Source of the DNA: Spirosoma taeanense | GTDB taxonomy: Bacteria; Bacteroidota; Bacteroidia; Cytophagales; Spirosomataceae | NCBI RefSeq assembly: GCF_013127955.1 | Contig: NZ_CP053435.1 | Coordinates: forward strand, 2,852,001-2,916,000 | DNA length: 64,000 nt | Direction: 5' to 3' | In this document: positions 30,714-38,524 of the stretch, piece after piece | Layout: each line of letters starts with the position of its first letter | Numbering within the stretch: position 1 is the stretch's first letter | Made by a program: the position numbers and the translations under genes | The notes under the pieces: model-generated | The model's input: the letters and a program-made list of their open reading frames with translations, nothing else | What the model was told of the DNA's origin: nothing | Databases searched by the model: none

Positions 30714-31907
30714 ATGGAAACAGCCTTACACGCCAGCACTGCGCGTAAATCTCGCTTACCCCTTCATCCCTGTTTATTTGCCCAGCCCCTCCCCGCCCCT
30801 CAGTTACTGCTAACCGTTGTGGTGCCGGTACGTAACGAGGCTCACCACCTGACCCAGACTCTGGACGCGCTGCGCCGGCAGCAGGACCCGCACGGCCAGC
30901 CCCTCCCTCCGGCTCATTACGAAGTTCTGCTGCTGGCTAACAACTGCACGGACCGCTCCTATGCCATTGCCCGTCAGTACCAACGGCAGTTTCCGGATTT
31001 CCCGCTGCATGTTGCCCAGATTGCCCTGCCCGATCACCAGGCTAATGTTGGCACGGTCCGGCGGCTACTCATGGACGAAGCCTACCGACGCTTGATGAGC
31101 CTGGACAAACCCCAGGGGATTATTGCCTCCACCGATGGCGATACGATAGTCGATCCGCAATGGGTGTATCAGACACTGCAGGAAATCGCGAACGGCAACG
31201 ACGCAGTTGGCGGCCGGATTTTGACCCGGCCCGACGGCAGTCCGGTCCGGATCAATCATCTCCGGAACGTAACGTACCGAACCCTCATTGCCCGCGCCGA
31301 ATCCATTCTGGACCCCTGCCCCCATGATCCCTGGCCGCGCCACTTTCAGCACTTTGGGGCCAGTCTGGCGGTTACCTGCGCCATGTATCGCCGGGCCGGG
31401 CGGCTGCCAATGGTGCCGCACCTGGAAGACGAGGCATTCTACCGGGCTCTGCTCCGGGCCGACGCCAAAGTCCGGAAGAGTCCGCACGTGCGGGTTTTTA
31501 CGTCGACGCGGCTGCAGGGCCGGGTGGCAGTTGGGTTTTCGGAGCAGTTACGTTACTGGAACGGTCTGAACCGCACCGGCCAATATCAGGTTGTGGAGCC
31601 CAGCGAAGCCGTCCTGATCCGGCTTCGCAACCGGCATCGACTCCGGATTTGCTGGCAGGCGGGCGGCCAGGTGCCTACGCATGAACTCCTGGGGAGCATT
31701 GCTACGGCGCTGGGCATTCCGGAAACCTGGCTGCGGAAAGAGTTCCGGAAGTACGGGTGTTTCGGTGAGCTATGGGAACGAGTAGAGCAGCAGATGGCGG
31801 TTGGCCGGTGGTCGGCGCGCTGGCAGCCCGTGCCGATCACCACGGCGATTGCGGGCCTGCGCCGGTTCCTGCGGCTGCAGGCCCGCCTGAACGATGTTGC
31901 CGACTAA
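30714..31907 (+). CDS. Family 2 glycosyltransferase
   Basis: 397 aa from the ATG at 30714; an in-frame TTG further upstream is less likely. GT-A fold: LTVVVPVRNEAHHLTQTLDA near residue 40, the acidic motif STDGDTIVDPQWV near 138, and a downstream HLEDEAFYRALLRADAKV with the catalytic-type Asp/Glu. No transmembrane helices, so it is a cytosolic or peripheral enzyme. It converges with a methyltransferase gene, overlapping its stop by 4 bp, and probably belongs functionally with the three leftward genes to its right. Sugar donor and acceptor unknown. Confidence 0.9.
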   Translation: METALHASTARKSRLPLHPCLFAQPLPAPQLLLTVVVPVRNEAHHLTQTLDALRRQQDPHGQPLPPAHYEVLLLANNCTDRSYAIARQYQRQFPDFPLHVAQIALPDHQANVGTVRRLLMDEAYRRLMSLDKPQGIIASTDGDTIVDPQWVYQTLQEIANGNDAVGGRILTRPDGSPVRINHLRNVTYRTLIARAESILDPCPHDPWPRHFQHFGASLAVTCAMYRRAGRLPMVPHLEDEAFYRALLRADAKVRKSPHVRVFTSTRLQGRVAVGFSEQLRYWNGLNRTGQYQVVEPSEAVLIRLRNRHRLRICWQAGGQVPTHELLGSIATALGIPETWLRKEFRKYGCFGELWERVEQQMAVGRWSARWQPVPITTAIAGLRRFLRLQARLNDVAD

Positions 31908-32503
31908 AGCGATCGTTTCTGAAACAGATCCAGCCGGTATTTTTCCGTGCGCTGGTTAAGCAGATGTATCAGCGGTTGGCCTTCCCCTACCGCATCCATA
32001 AAAAAATCGTGCACCTCGTCGCCCGTCAGCGGGTAATCCGGCACGAAAGGCGTCCAGTGAACCAGCAGCAGATGCCCGTCCGGCAACAGGTGGTCCAGCA
32101 TCTGCTGGCGGGCGCGGTCCAGGTCTGGTTCTGCCAGATAATACCCGACTTCCGACATCAGAATCAAATCGAACGACTCGTCGGGGAAGCTCGCCGGAAT
32201 CTGCATCTGTGCTACAGTAGCCTGCGGATACGGGGCCAGTCGCCGACGGGCGGCCTGCAGCGGCAGTTCACTCGCGTCCACCGCCAGCAGCCTGTCGCAG
32301 CGAGCCGCCAGTCGTTCGCTCAGCACCCCAATCGAGCAGCCAATCTCGAAGGCGCTGGCGTAACGTTCCCGGGGCAGGACCGCCAGCGTAGCCTCGTACT
32401 TTTCGCGCTCGTATGCACTGCTGGTGAAGTTCCAGGGGTCCTCATTGGCCCGGTAGACGTCATCGAAATACGCCTGCGGCAGGCTGGTCTTGGAAGTATT
32501 CAT
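31904..32503 (-). CDS. NodS-like SAM-dependent methyltransferase
   Basis: 199 aa. The N-terminus YFDDVYRANEDPWNFTSSAY is typical of NodS-type enzymes. SAM motif I is FEIGCSIGVLSERLA, with the acidic ribose contact in LLAVDASELPLQAARRRL, then LILMSEVGYYL. NodS N-methylates the deacetylated glucosamine of Nod factor. Here the neighbouring PIG-L deacetylase and glycosyltransferase suggest methylation of a freed amine on an amino-sugar product, which is inference. Follows the PIG-L gene by 14 bp in a leftward operon. Confidence 0.88.
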   Translation of the reverse strand: MNTSKTSLPQAYFDDVYRANEDPWNFTSSAYEREKYEATLAVLPRERYASAFEIGCSIGVLSERLAARCDRLLAVDASELPLQAARRRLAPYPQATVAQMQIPASFPDESFDLILMSEVGYYLAEPDLDRARQQMLDHLLPDGHLLLVHWTPFVPDYPLTGDEVHDFFMDAVGEGQPLIHLLNQRTEKYRLDLFQKRSL

Positions 32504-32517
32504 ACGGAGAGATTGGT

Positions 32518-33264
32518 TTACAGCACTTCCAGAAACAGTTCCCGGGGCGCATCAAAATGGGTTAAGAGTTCGGGCGACAGGTAAAACGCCGTAGGGTCAT
32601 CGTCGATCAGCCGGGTCACCTGCGAGCGGTGGGCCGCAATGGCCTGATTACGCTGCGCCAGAACGGAATCAATGGCTACCCGCCAGACGTTCATCTCGTC
32701 GGCCTGAGGCATATCGGCTTCGCTGCCCAGCTCCCAGAGCCAGATCAGGTACTCCAGCACCCGTGGGGGCTCAGTCTGGTTTTCCAGCGCGGTCTGCAGC
32801 ATTTGCCACGACGCCCGGTGGTCGCGGTGCGGGTCCCGTCGCCAGGGCACCAGCACGGTCGTCGGCTTTACCCTCGTTAATACCTGCCTCATCGACGTAA
32901 CGGCCTCCCTGAACTCCGGCTCGCCGGGCGTCGGCACCCGCGAATCGGGCAGTCGCAGAAACGTAACCTGCTCCGGCGCAACCCCCAGAATCTGCACGGC
33001 TTCGCGGGCTTCGGCTTCGCGCAGCGCCCGCAGCCGCTCGGCCGGAAAGCTCGGCGAGTTGGGATGGGACATACTGCCGTCGCTCACAAACAAAACGTGC
33101 ACCGGATAGCCCGACTGACGTAACCGGGCGATTGTCCCTCCGCAACCCAGGGATTCATCATCCGGATGCGGAGCCACCACCAGCGTAGTGCCCAGTTGAC
33201 CCAGATCCGTCAGCGGAACGGCCTGCTGCTCCAGCCACCGGCTTTTATCAACCCCAGAGATCAT
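32518..33264 (-). CDS. PIG-L/LmbE-family deacetylase
   Basis: 248 aa. Zinc-dependent N-deacetylase of the LmbE/PIG-L family. Metal ligands are in VVAPHPDDESLGCGGTIA (His-Pro-Asp-Asp, near residue 32) and in RDPHRDHRASW (His, near 145). Typical substrates are N-acetylglucosaminyl conjugates (as in MshB, BshB and PIG-L). Its start overlaps the end of the acyl-CoA dehydrogenase gene by 17 bp, indicating translational coupling. Cytoplasmic. Confidence 0.93.
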   Translation of the reverse strand: MISGVDKSRWLEQQAVPLTDLGQLGTTLVVAPHPDDESLGCGGTIARLRQSGYPVHVLFVSDGSMSHPNSPSFPAERLRALREAEAREAVQILGVAPEQVTFLRLPDSRVPTPGEPEFREAVTSMRQVLTRVKPTTVLVPWRRDPHRDHRASWQMLQTALENQTEPPRVLEYLIWLWELGSEADMPQADEMNVWRVAIDSVLAQRNQAIAAHRSQVTRLIDDDPTAFYLSPELLTHFDAPRELFLEVL

Positions 33265-34432
33265 GAGCCGCGTCGGGGTTAGTTAGCACGTATTTACCAA
33301 TATCAAGCAGGGTTGCATCGGGCGCGGGCTGACGCAGATACAGCGTCAGATCGCGATGAATCCGTTCGAACGGATTCGGACGCAGCAGCCCCCGGGCCCC
33401 CACACAGCGTTCGGCCAGGGGCATCACCCGCAGACAGATTTCTTCGATGGCCGTCCGGGTCATATTGGCATAAGCGACTATCTTCGCGTCTGCGGCCCCT
33501 TCCGCCAGCCACTGGTCGGTTTTATCGCCGGCCATCTTCAGCCACTGATTCCCGGACTCGATCAGATACGCCATCTCGGCCAGCCGGCTTTGCTGCAGCA
33601 GATCATCGGTGCGGTGCATGGCTCCCAGAAACGAACGGGTGGCTTCGTATAAGGCTTCGGCCCCACCCAGTTGTACGGCCGCAAAGCGGATAGCCCCCCC
33701 GCTGAAATAAGGTTGCTGCAGGTACTGGCCAGGCCGCCCCAGCAACGCAGATTCGTCGAGTTCAACCCCCGTAAAATCCATCCGGAAGCTGGCCGACGCC
33801 CGCATGCCCAGCGGTTTCCAGAACCGGCCGTCCGACTCAATCGGCTTGACCTGCTCCGTGGGGATGATAACCATCTGCCAGCCGCGCTGCGCGCCACCGG
33901 CGGAGATCAGTTCGCCCGTCACCAGCGGCCGCTGAATCCAGCCGGCCCCCGAGCAGAACGTTTTGGCCCCTTCAAGCCGATAGACGCCCCCGGTCATTTC
34001 GCCGATCTGCACGCCATCAGCCGCCTGCGTGTTCCAGACGCTGAACAGCCGGTTATGCACTGCCACGTCAGCGTACCAGTTCTCCCGCTGGGCTGGACTG
34101 GCGAATAAATGAATCAGGTACAGGGCGTTGATGTGGCCTTCATAGACCCGGCCAACCGCCAAATTAGCCGCCCCGATTCGCTTGAGCAGGGTCAGTAGGC
34201 GGGCCGTAGTGGCTCCGTTAAAATCCAGTTCCCGGCCCGGCAGCGTAACCCCCAGCAGACCAGCGTCGGCCAGATCAGCAAAGGCTTCTTCAGGAAACGC
34301 TCCTTCCTCATCCGTGTCCGGCGCCTTCCCGGCAATCCGACGTAACAGGGCCTCGAATTGATTAGAGTCAGCAGCGTCAATAAGATTGGGCAGGACCGGG
34401 TCCGTTTTAGTCGTAAATGCATTCATCGCCAT
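33248..34432 (-). CDS. Acyl-CoA dehydrogenase family flavoprotein
   Basis: 394 aa (ATG at 34432, with a second in-frame ATG at 34426 equally possible). The acyl-CoA dehydrogenase fold shows FADLADAGLLGVTLPG, the FAD-binding segment KTFCSGAGWIQRPLV, PLGMRASASFRMDFTGVEL, and the C-terminal ERCVGARGLLRPNPFERIHRDLTLYL. Overall it is nearer to the DszC/SfnB-type or oxidase-like relatives than to fatty-acid beta-oxidation enzymes, but the reaction is unknown. First gene of the leftward operon with PIG-L deacetylase and methyltransferase. Confidence 0.88.
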   Translation of the reverse strand: MAMNAFTTKTDPVLPNLIDAADSNQFEALLRRIAGKAPDTDEEGAFPEEAFADLADAGLLGVTLPGRELDFNGATTARLLTLLKRIGAANLAVGRVYEGHINALYLIHLFASPAQRENWYADVAVHNRLFSVWNTQAADGVQIGEMTGGVYRLEGAKTFCSGAGWIQRPLVTGELISAGGAQRGWQMVIIPTEQVKPIESDGRFWKPLGMRASASFRMDFTGVELDESALLGRPGQYLQQPYFSGGAIRFAAVQLGGAEALYEATRSFLGAMHRTDDLLQQSRLAEMAYLIESGNQWLKMAGDKTDQWLAEGAADAKIVAYANMTRTAIEEICLRVMPLAERCVGARGLLRPNPFERIHRDLTLYLRQPAPDATLLDIGKYVLTNPDAAHDLWG

Positions 34433-34622
34433 ACAGCGTCGCCCTACAGCGGTTGTTCGCTCGGTTCGTGTAGTGTCATTTTCAAGTTCCGCCGGCGATT
34501 GGCCGCGACGGGTGGTTGTCTGAACAATCCCTGAGGCAGTCTAAAGGATGCTGTTCCAACCGACTGGTACGTCCGAACTTAACCGTCTGTATGCGCGAAC
34601 TGTTTTCACGGAAACTGCCGGG

Positions 34623-34681
34623 CGTAAAAAAACGTCGGCGAATAAGACATATCATCTTCGTTCTGCCGACGTTTTTTTACG
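34623..34681 (-). terminator. Terminator of the PorE-like OmpA gene
   Basis: Seventeen-bp perfect inverted repeat (34623-34639 and 34665-34681) with a 25-nt loop. A-run and T-run ends place a T tract after the stem on the minus strand. It starts 19 bp past the stop at 34700. Confidence 0.8.
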
Positions 34682-34699
34682 TAGTTGCTTACGGTACCG

Positions 34700-36982
34700 C
34701 TACTGTACGGCCACAATCTTGAACTCGGTCCGTCGGTTCAGCTGGTGTTCGATTTCGGTGCAGTTCACGCCATCCACGCAGCCGTTGATGATCTCACTCT
34801 CGCCGTAACCGCGGGCGACCAGTCGGTCGGGCTGAATCCCCCGCGAGATCAGGTAGTCGAGCGCGGCCCGGGCGCGGTTTTCCGACAGGCGGACGTTATA
34901 GGTATCCGTCGCCCGGGCGTCGGTATGCGAACGCAGTTCGATCTTCATCTGCGGATACTCCTTCAGAAGGGCTACGACATGGTCCAGTTCGCGGGCGGCA
35001 TCGGCACGGATAAAGAACTTATCGAGGTCGTAATAGATGTTCTTGAGCTGGAAAATGTCGCCCACGCCATACAGACCGAGCGAATCCGTAATGACTTTGG
35101 CATTTCGCTTTGGTTTGCTGTACTGGGTCTTTTTGGTAGCGTAGCGATCTTTCTGGGCCGTAATCGTGTAGGGCGCGCCCGGCTTCGTATCAAACTCGTA
35201 TCCTCCGTCGGGGCCTGTCGTTACGGTCTGTTCGGATTTATCCTTTTCATTCCGCAGCGTCACTTTTACCCCAGGGGCGGGCCGCTGGTTAACCTCTGTC
35301 TTAACTACACCCCGCACGAGCATATTCTCGGCACGTTCGAGGTAAATGGATACGCTCATGACCGGCCTGGCCGACTGCGTCAGCGTCGAAAAACGGACGC
35401 TGTTCATGGCGAAGCCTTCTTTCACGGCCTTAAATTCGTAGTCGGTATTCACGTCCACGCATAGCTCTGCCCGCCCTTCGACGCTCGTCACGCGCAGGTC
35501 CTGGTTGGAGCCGTTCCGCAGAATCCGCACGTCGGCGTTTTCGATCGGTGAGCCCGTTTTGGCATCGTATACAAAGATATTCAGCTGCTTGCAGATTCGC
35601 CGGAAGGAATAGATATCGTCATCGCTGACGCCCTTCTTTCGATTGCTGCTGAAGTAGCCGCTGGTGCGGTACCTATCCGTGATGAAACCGAAATCATCCT
35701 TCTCGGAGTTAATGGGCGCTCCTGCGTTCTGCACCCCTTTAAAGGCTACGCCATCCTTCAGCTCAGCATAGAATACGTCCAGCCCGCCCAGCCCTTCGTG
35801 GCCGTCGGAAGAGAAATACAGGTTGCCGTTCTCGTCGGCAAAGGGGAACATTTCGTTGCCTTCCGTATTAATCTCCTTGCCCATGTTGACGGGCGTTCCC
35901 CACTGGCCGTTCTGGTACTCGACTACGTAAATATCCGTACCGCCGTAGCCGCCGGGCATATCCGATACAAAATACATTCGGGTATTGTCAGGCGAAAACG
36001 CCGGGTGCCCCACGGAATACTCGTTGCTGTTGAAGGGCAGTTCCTGAATGTCCACCCATTTCCCGCCTTTGTTGATGGACGAATACAGTTTGAGCTTTTT
36101 GATCCCGTCCGAGCTTTTCCCCGCTTTGCCTTTGCTGGTATTGTTGCGGGTAAAGACGATCATGTTCTGATCCTTCGTGAAGGTCATTGGCCCTTCATGG
36201 TATTTGGTATTCAGCGTCCGGCTGAACAGTTCAGCTTTCGTCAGGGGCTGGTTTCCGCTCCCCGCAAGGTCGCTGGTCGTGGGCCGGGTATCTCCGCTGC
36301 CGAGCACAGCCGCGTTGGCCGGCCGGTTTGGCTCGGGACTGGGCGCCCGCAGCTGCGTGGTATCGGGGTGAAAATACATGTCCAGAAACGGTGTCTGGTT
36401 CCAGCTGAACACCCGCTTCACGGCCCCTGATTCGTCGCGGGCCGACACAAAAACCAGACCGTTTTTATAATACATAGGGCTGAAATCCGCCTGCCGCGAG
36501 TTGATGGGCAGGTTATGGAGCCGGTACGACGACGAATCCTGATAAAAGCGGCTCATGTCCATGTACGACACGGTAAACCGGCGTCCGCGCAGGTCCTGAC
36601 TTTGCTTTTCCCCGTACTGGCTATACATCTTCTGCGACTCGCGGTATTTGCCGTTAGCCGCCAGCGACTGCGCGTAGTACAGATACACTTCGCTGTCGAG
36701 GTCGGTATACGCCCTGATCAGATCGGCATAGACCCGCTCGGCGTTACGGGTATCCTGTAGTTTGCGATAGCTATACCCCAGTTTGGTCAGGGCTTCGCGG
36801 GTTTCAGCGGGGTCTTTCTGTTTGTCGGCCCGCAGAAACTCTTCATACGCCCGTATCGCACTGACGTAACTAAGGTTATCAAAATGCTTATTAGCTGCTC
36901 GTAAACGTATGCTTTGCGCCTGAGCCGTCAGGCTACCAAGCGCCAGTCCCGCCATGAGCAAAACCCGTACAATTCGATTCAT
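34700..36982 (-). CDS. OmpA-family protein with TPR, PD40 propeller and CRD (PorE-like)
   Basis: 760 aa. Signal peptide (MNRIVRVLLMAGLALGSLTAQA); TPR region (about 30-130, FDNLSYVSAIRAYEEFLRAD); PD40/WD40-like blades (about 160-460, for example HPAFSPDNTRMYFVSDMPGG and FSSDGHEGLGGLD). Next come carboxypeptidase-regulatory-like Ig folds (about 470-625) and an OmpA C-terminal peptidoglycan-binding domain (about 645-760, IYYDLDKFFIRADAARELD, ELRSHTDARATDTYNVRLS, VARGYGESE). This order is that of PorE of the type IX secretion system, but Bacteroidota carry several paralogs, so the T9SS role is likely, not certain. Confidence 0.9.
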   Translation of the reverse strand: MNRIVRVLLMAGLALGSLTAQAQSIRLRAANKHFDNLSYVSAIRAYEEFLRADKQKDPAETREALTKLGYSYRKLQDTRNAERVYADLIRAYTDLDSEVYLYYAQSLAANGKYRESQKMYSQYGEKQSQDLRGRRFTVSYMDMSRFYQDSSSYRLHNLPINSRQADFSPMYYKNGLVFVSARDESGAVKRVFSWNQTPFLDMYFHPDTTQLRAPSPEPNRPANAAVLGSGDTRPTTSDLAGSGNQPLTKAELFSRTLNTKYHEGPMTFTKDQNMIVFTRNNTSKGKAGKSSDGIKKLKLYSSINKGGKWVDIQELPFNSNEYSVGHPAFSPDNTRMYFVSDMPGGYGGTDIYVVEYQNGQWGTPVNMGKEINTEGNEMFPFADENGNLYFSSDGHEGLGGLDVFYAELKDGVAFKGVQNAGAPINSEKDDFGFITDRYRTSGYFSSNRKKGVSDDDIYSFRRICKQLNIFVYDAKTGSPIENADVRILRNGSNQDLRVTSVEGRAELCVDVNTDYEFKAVKEGFAMNSVRFSTLTQSARPVMSVSIYLERAENMLVRGVVKTEVNQRPAPGVKVTLRNEKDKSEQTVTTGPDGGYEFDTKPGAPYTITAQKDRYATKKTQYSKPKRNAKVITDSLGLYGVGDIFQLKNIYYDLDKFFIRADAARELDHVVALLKEYPQMKIELRSHTDARATDTYNVRLSENRARAALDYLISRGIQPDRLVARGYGESEIINGCVDGVNCTEIEHQLNRRTEFKIVAVQ

Positions 36983-37150
36983 GAATACACTGTGGTTAAT
37001 ATCCTATGGGTTTACGTTGATACGTATCAAATAGGATGCCAATTCAGGACCTAAGATCTGGTCCATGCCCGTTCCGCCCCGCCAGACTGCCCCCGAAACC
37101 TTAAACATACGAGTTTTCCGAATGCAAAGGCTCGTCAGCCTGCCACAAGC

Positions 37151-38491
37151 CTACTGCGCTACCCAGACCAGCCGTGCCACCCGCCTGGTTTGCGGAGTGA
37201 TCCGGACGTGGTGACTGATGCGTCGGCCGATGACCCAGGCGATCTGTCCGCCCGAGAGCAGCAGCAGGGTTCCTTCCCGTTCGGCTCGGCTCAATTTCAG
37301 ATCATTCAGCAGATCGCTGACGAGCTTATGGCCCTGCAGCCCCAGGGGTTGAAATCGGTCACCCAGCTGCCAGGGCCGAAGGAGCAGCGGAAAGCTCAGC
37401 CGGTCGGCGTCCAGACAGGCTATATTTGGGTCGGCAGGCAGTTTGAAATCGATCGGCCGGGGCATCGTCTCGATAGTCAGCCAGAAACGCCCCGCTACGT
37501 CAATCGGTGCGTCCGGCCAGACGTCCAGGCGGATTTCCGGCCAATCTAACGGTGTTAGGTGGGTCAGGAGCAACCCGCTGCGCTCGTGAGTCACCCGGTG
37601 CGTTGCCGACTGGAAGACCTGCCCCGGCGGTCGACTTAACGCGTCGAGCATCTGCCCAGCCTGATCCAGCGTAAAGCCGAACGGCTTCAGCCACTCTCCC
37701 AGCCGGAAGGCGGGTTCGGGCAGCGCCAGCAGAGCATTCGTTCGCAGCAGCGTTCTATCGCCCTCTGTTTCGGTGATGGTCTGCCAGGACCGGTCGAGTT
37801 CGGCCTGCATCAACACTTCGGCCGCCCGAAGCCGCCCGATCGTGCGCGGAAAGGTTTGCCACAGGCCCGGATTCAATTCGGCCAGGACGGGCACTACGTG
37901 ATGTCGGATTCGGTTCCGGGCATACGTGTCGTCGGCATTGGACTGGTCTTCCCGAAAGGTTACTTGGTGGGTATCCGCATAGTCCTTCAGCTCATCGCGG
38001 GTTGCGAACAGCAGCGGCCGGATGACCGATCCCTGCCGGGCGGCAATCCCATGCAGCCCGGCCAGGCCCGTGCCCCGCGTCAGATTGAGCAGCAGAGTTT
38101 CCAGCACGTCATTCTGGTGGTGGGCCGTAGCCACGCTGGCGTACCCATGCGCCTGAATCAATTGCGCGAACCAGTCGTAACGCAGATCCCGGGCGGCCAT
38201 CTGGATAGAAATACCCCGTTCGGTCGCTACGGAGGCCGTATCGAAGCGGGTCAGGTGAAACGGAACCCCGTACCGGGCCGCTATGTTCTGAACAAAGTGA
38301 GCATCGGCATCGGACTCCACCCCGCGCAGACCGAAGTTAACATGCGCCAGGGCAAAGGACTGTCCCGTTCGGAAAAAGACCTCGGCCATGACTACCGAGT
38401 CCAGGCCGCCACTGACGGCCAGCAGGACCCGGTCGGCGGGACCGATTAGTCGATTGTCGTTAATAAATCCTAAAAAACGCTGCTCCAACAT
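37151..38491 (-). CDS. tilS: tRNA(Ile)-lysidine synthase
   Basis: 446 aa from the ATG at 38491 (MLEQRFLGFINDNRLIGPAD). A longer frame exists, but its start lies inside the divergent LptA-like gene. N-type ATP pyrophosphatase motif SGGLDS at residues 27-32; the C-terminal TilS domains follow (DRFQPLGLQGHKLVSDLLND). It attaches lysine to C34 of the AUA-reading tRNA-Ile, an essential step. Divergent from the LptA-like gene with 33 bp between starts. Confidence 0.95.
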   Translation of the reverse strand: MLEQRFLGFINDNRLIGPADRVLLAVSGGLDSVVMAEVFFRTGQSFALAHVNFGLRGVESDADAHFVQNIAARYGVPFHLTRFDTASVATERGISIQMAARDLRYDWFAQLIQAHGYASVATAHHQNDVLETLLLNLTRGTGLAGLHGIAARQGSVIRPLLFATRDELKDYADTHQVTFREDQSNADDTYARNRIRHHVVPVLAELNPGLWQTFPRTIGRLRAAEVLMQAELDRSWQTITETEGDRTLLRTNALLALPEPAFRLGEWLKPFGFTLDQAGQMLDALSRPPGQVFQSATHRVTHERSGLLLTHLTPLDWPEIRLDVWPDAPIDVAGRFWLTIETMPRPIDFKLPADPNIACLDADRLSFPLLLRPWQLGDRFQPLGLQGHKLVSDLLNDLKLSRAEREGTLLLLSGGQIAWVIGRRISHHVRITPQTRRVARLVWVAQ

Positions 38492-38511
38492 CCGGTATCG
38501 GCCCGAAGCCG

Positions 38512-38519
38512 TAGTTTTG
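38512..38519 (+). promoter_or_regulatory. -7 box (TAGTTTTG) immediately before the LptA-like gene
   Basis: TAnnTTTG match ending 5 nt before the ATG at 38525, predicting an almost leaderless transcript. No clear -33 TTG. Confidence 0.5.
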
Positions 38520-38524
38520 TCGTT

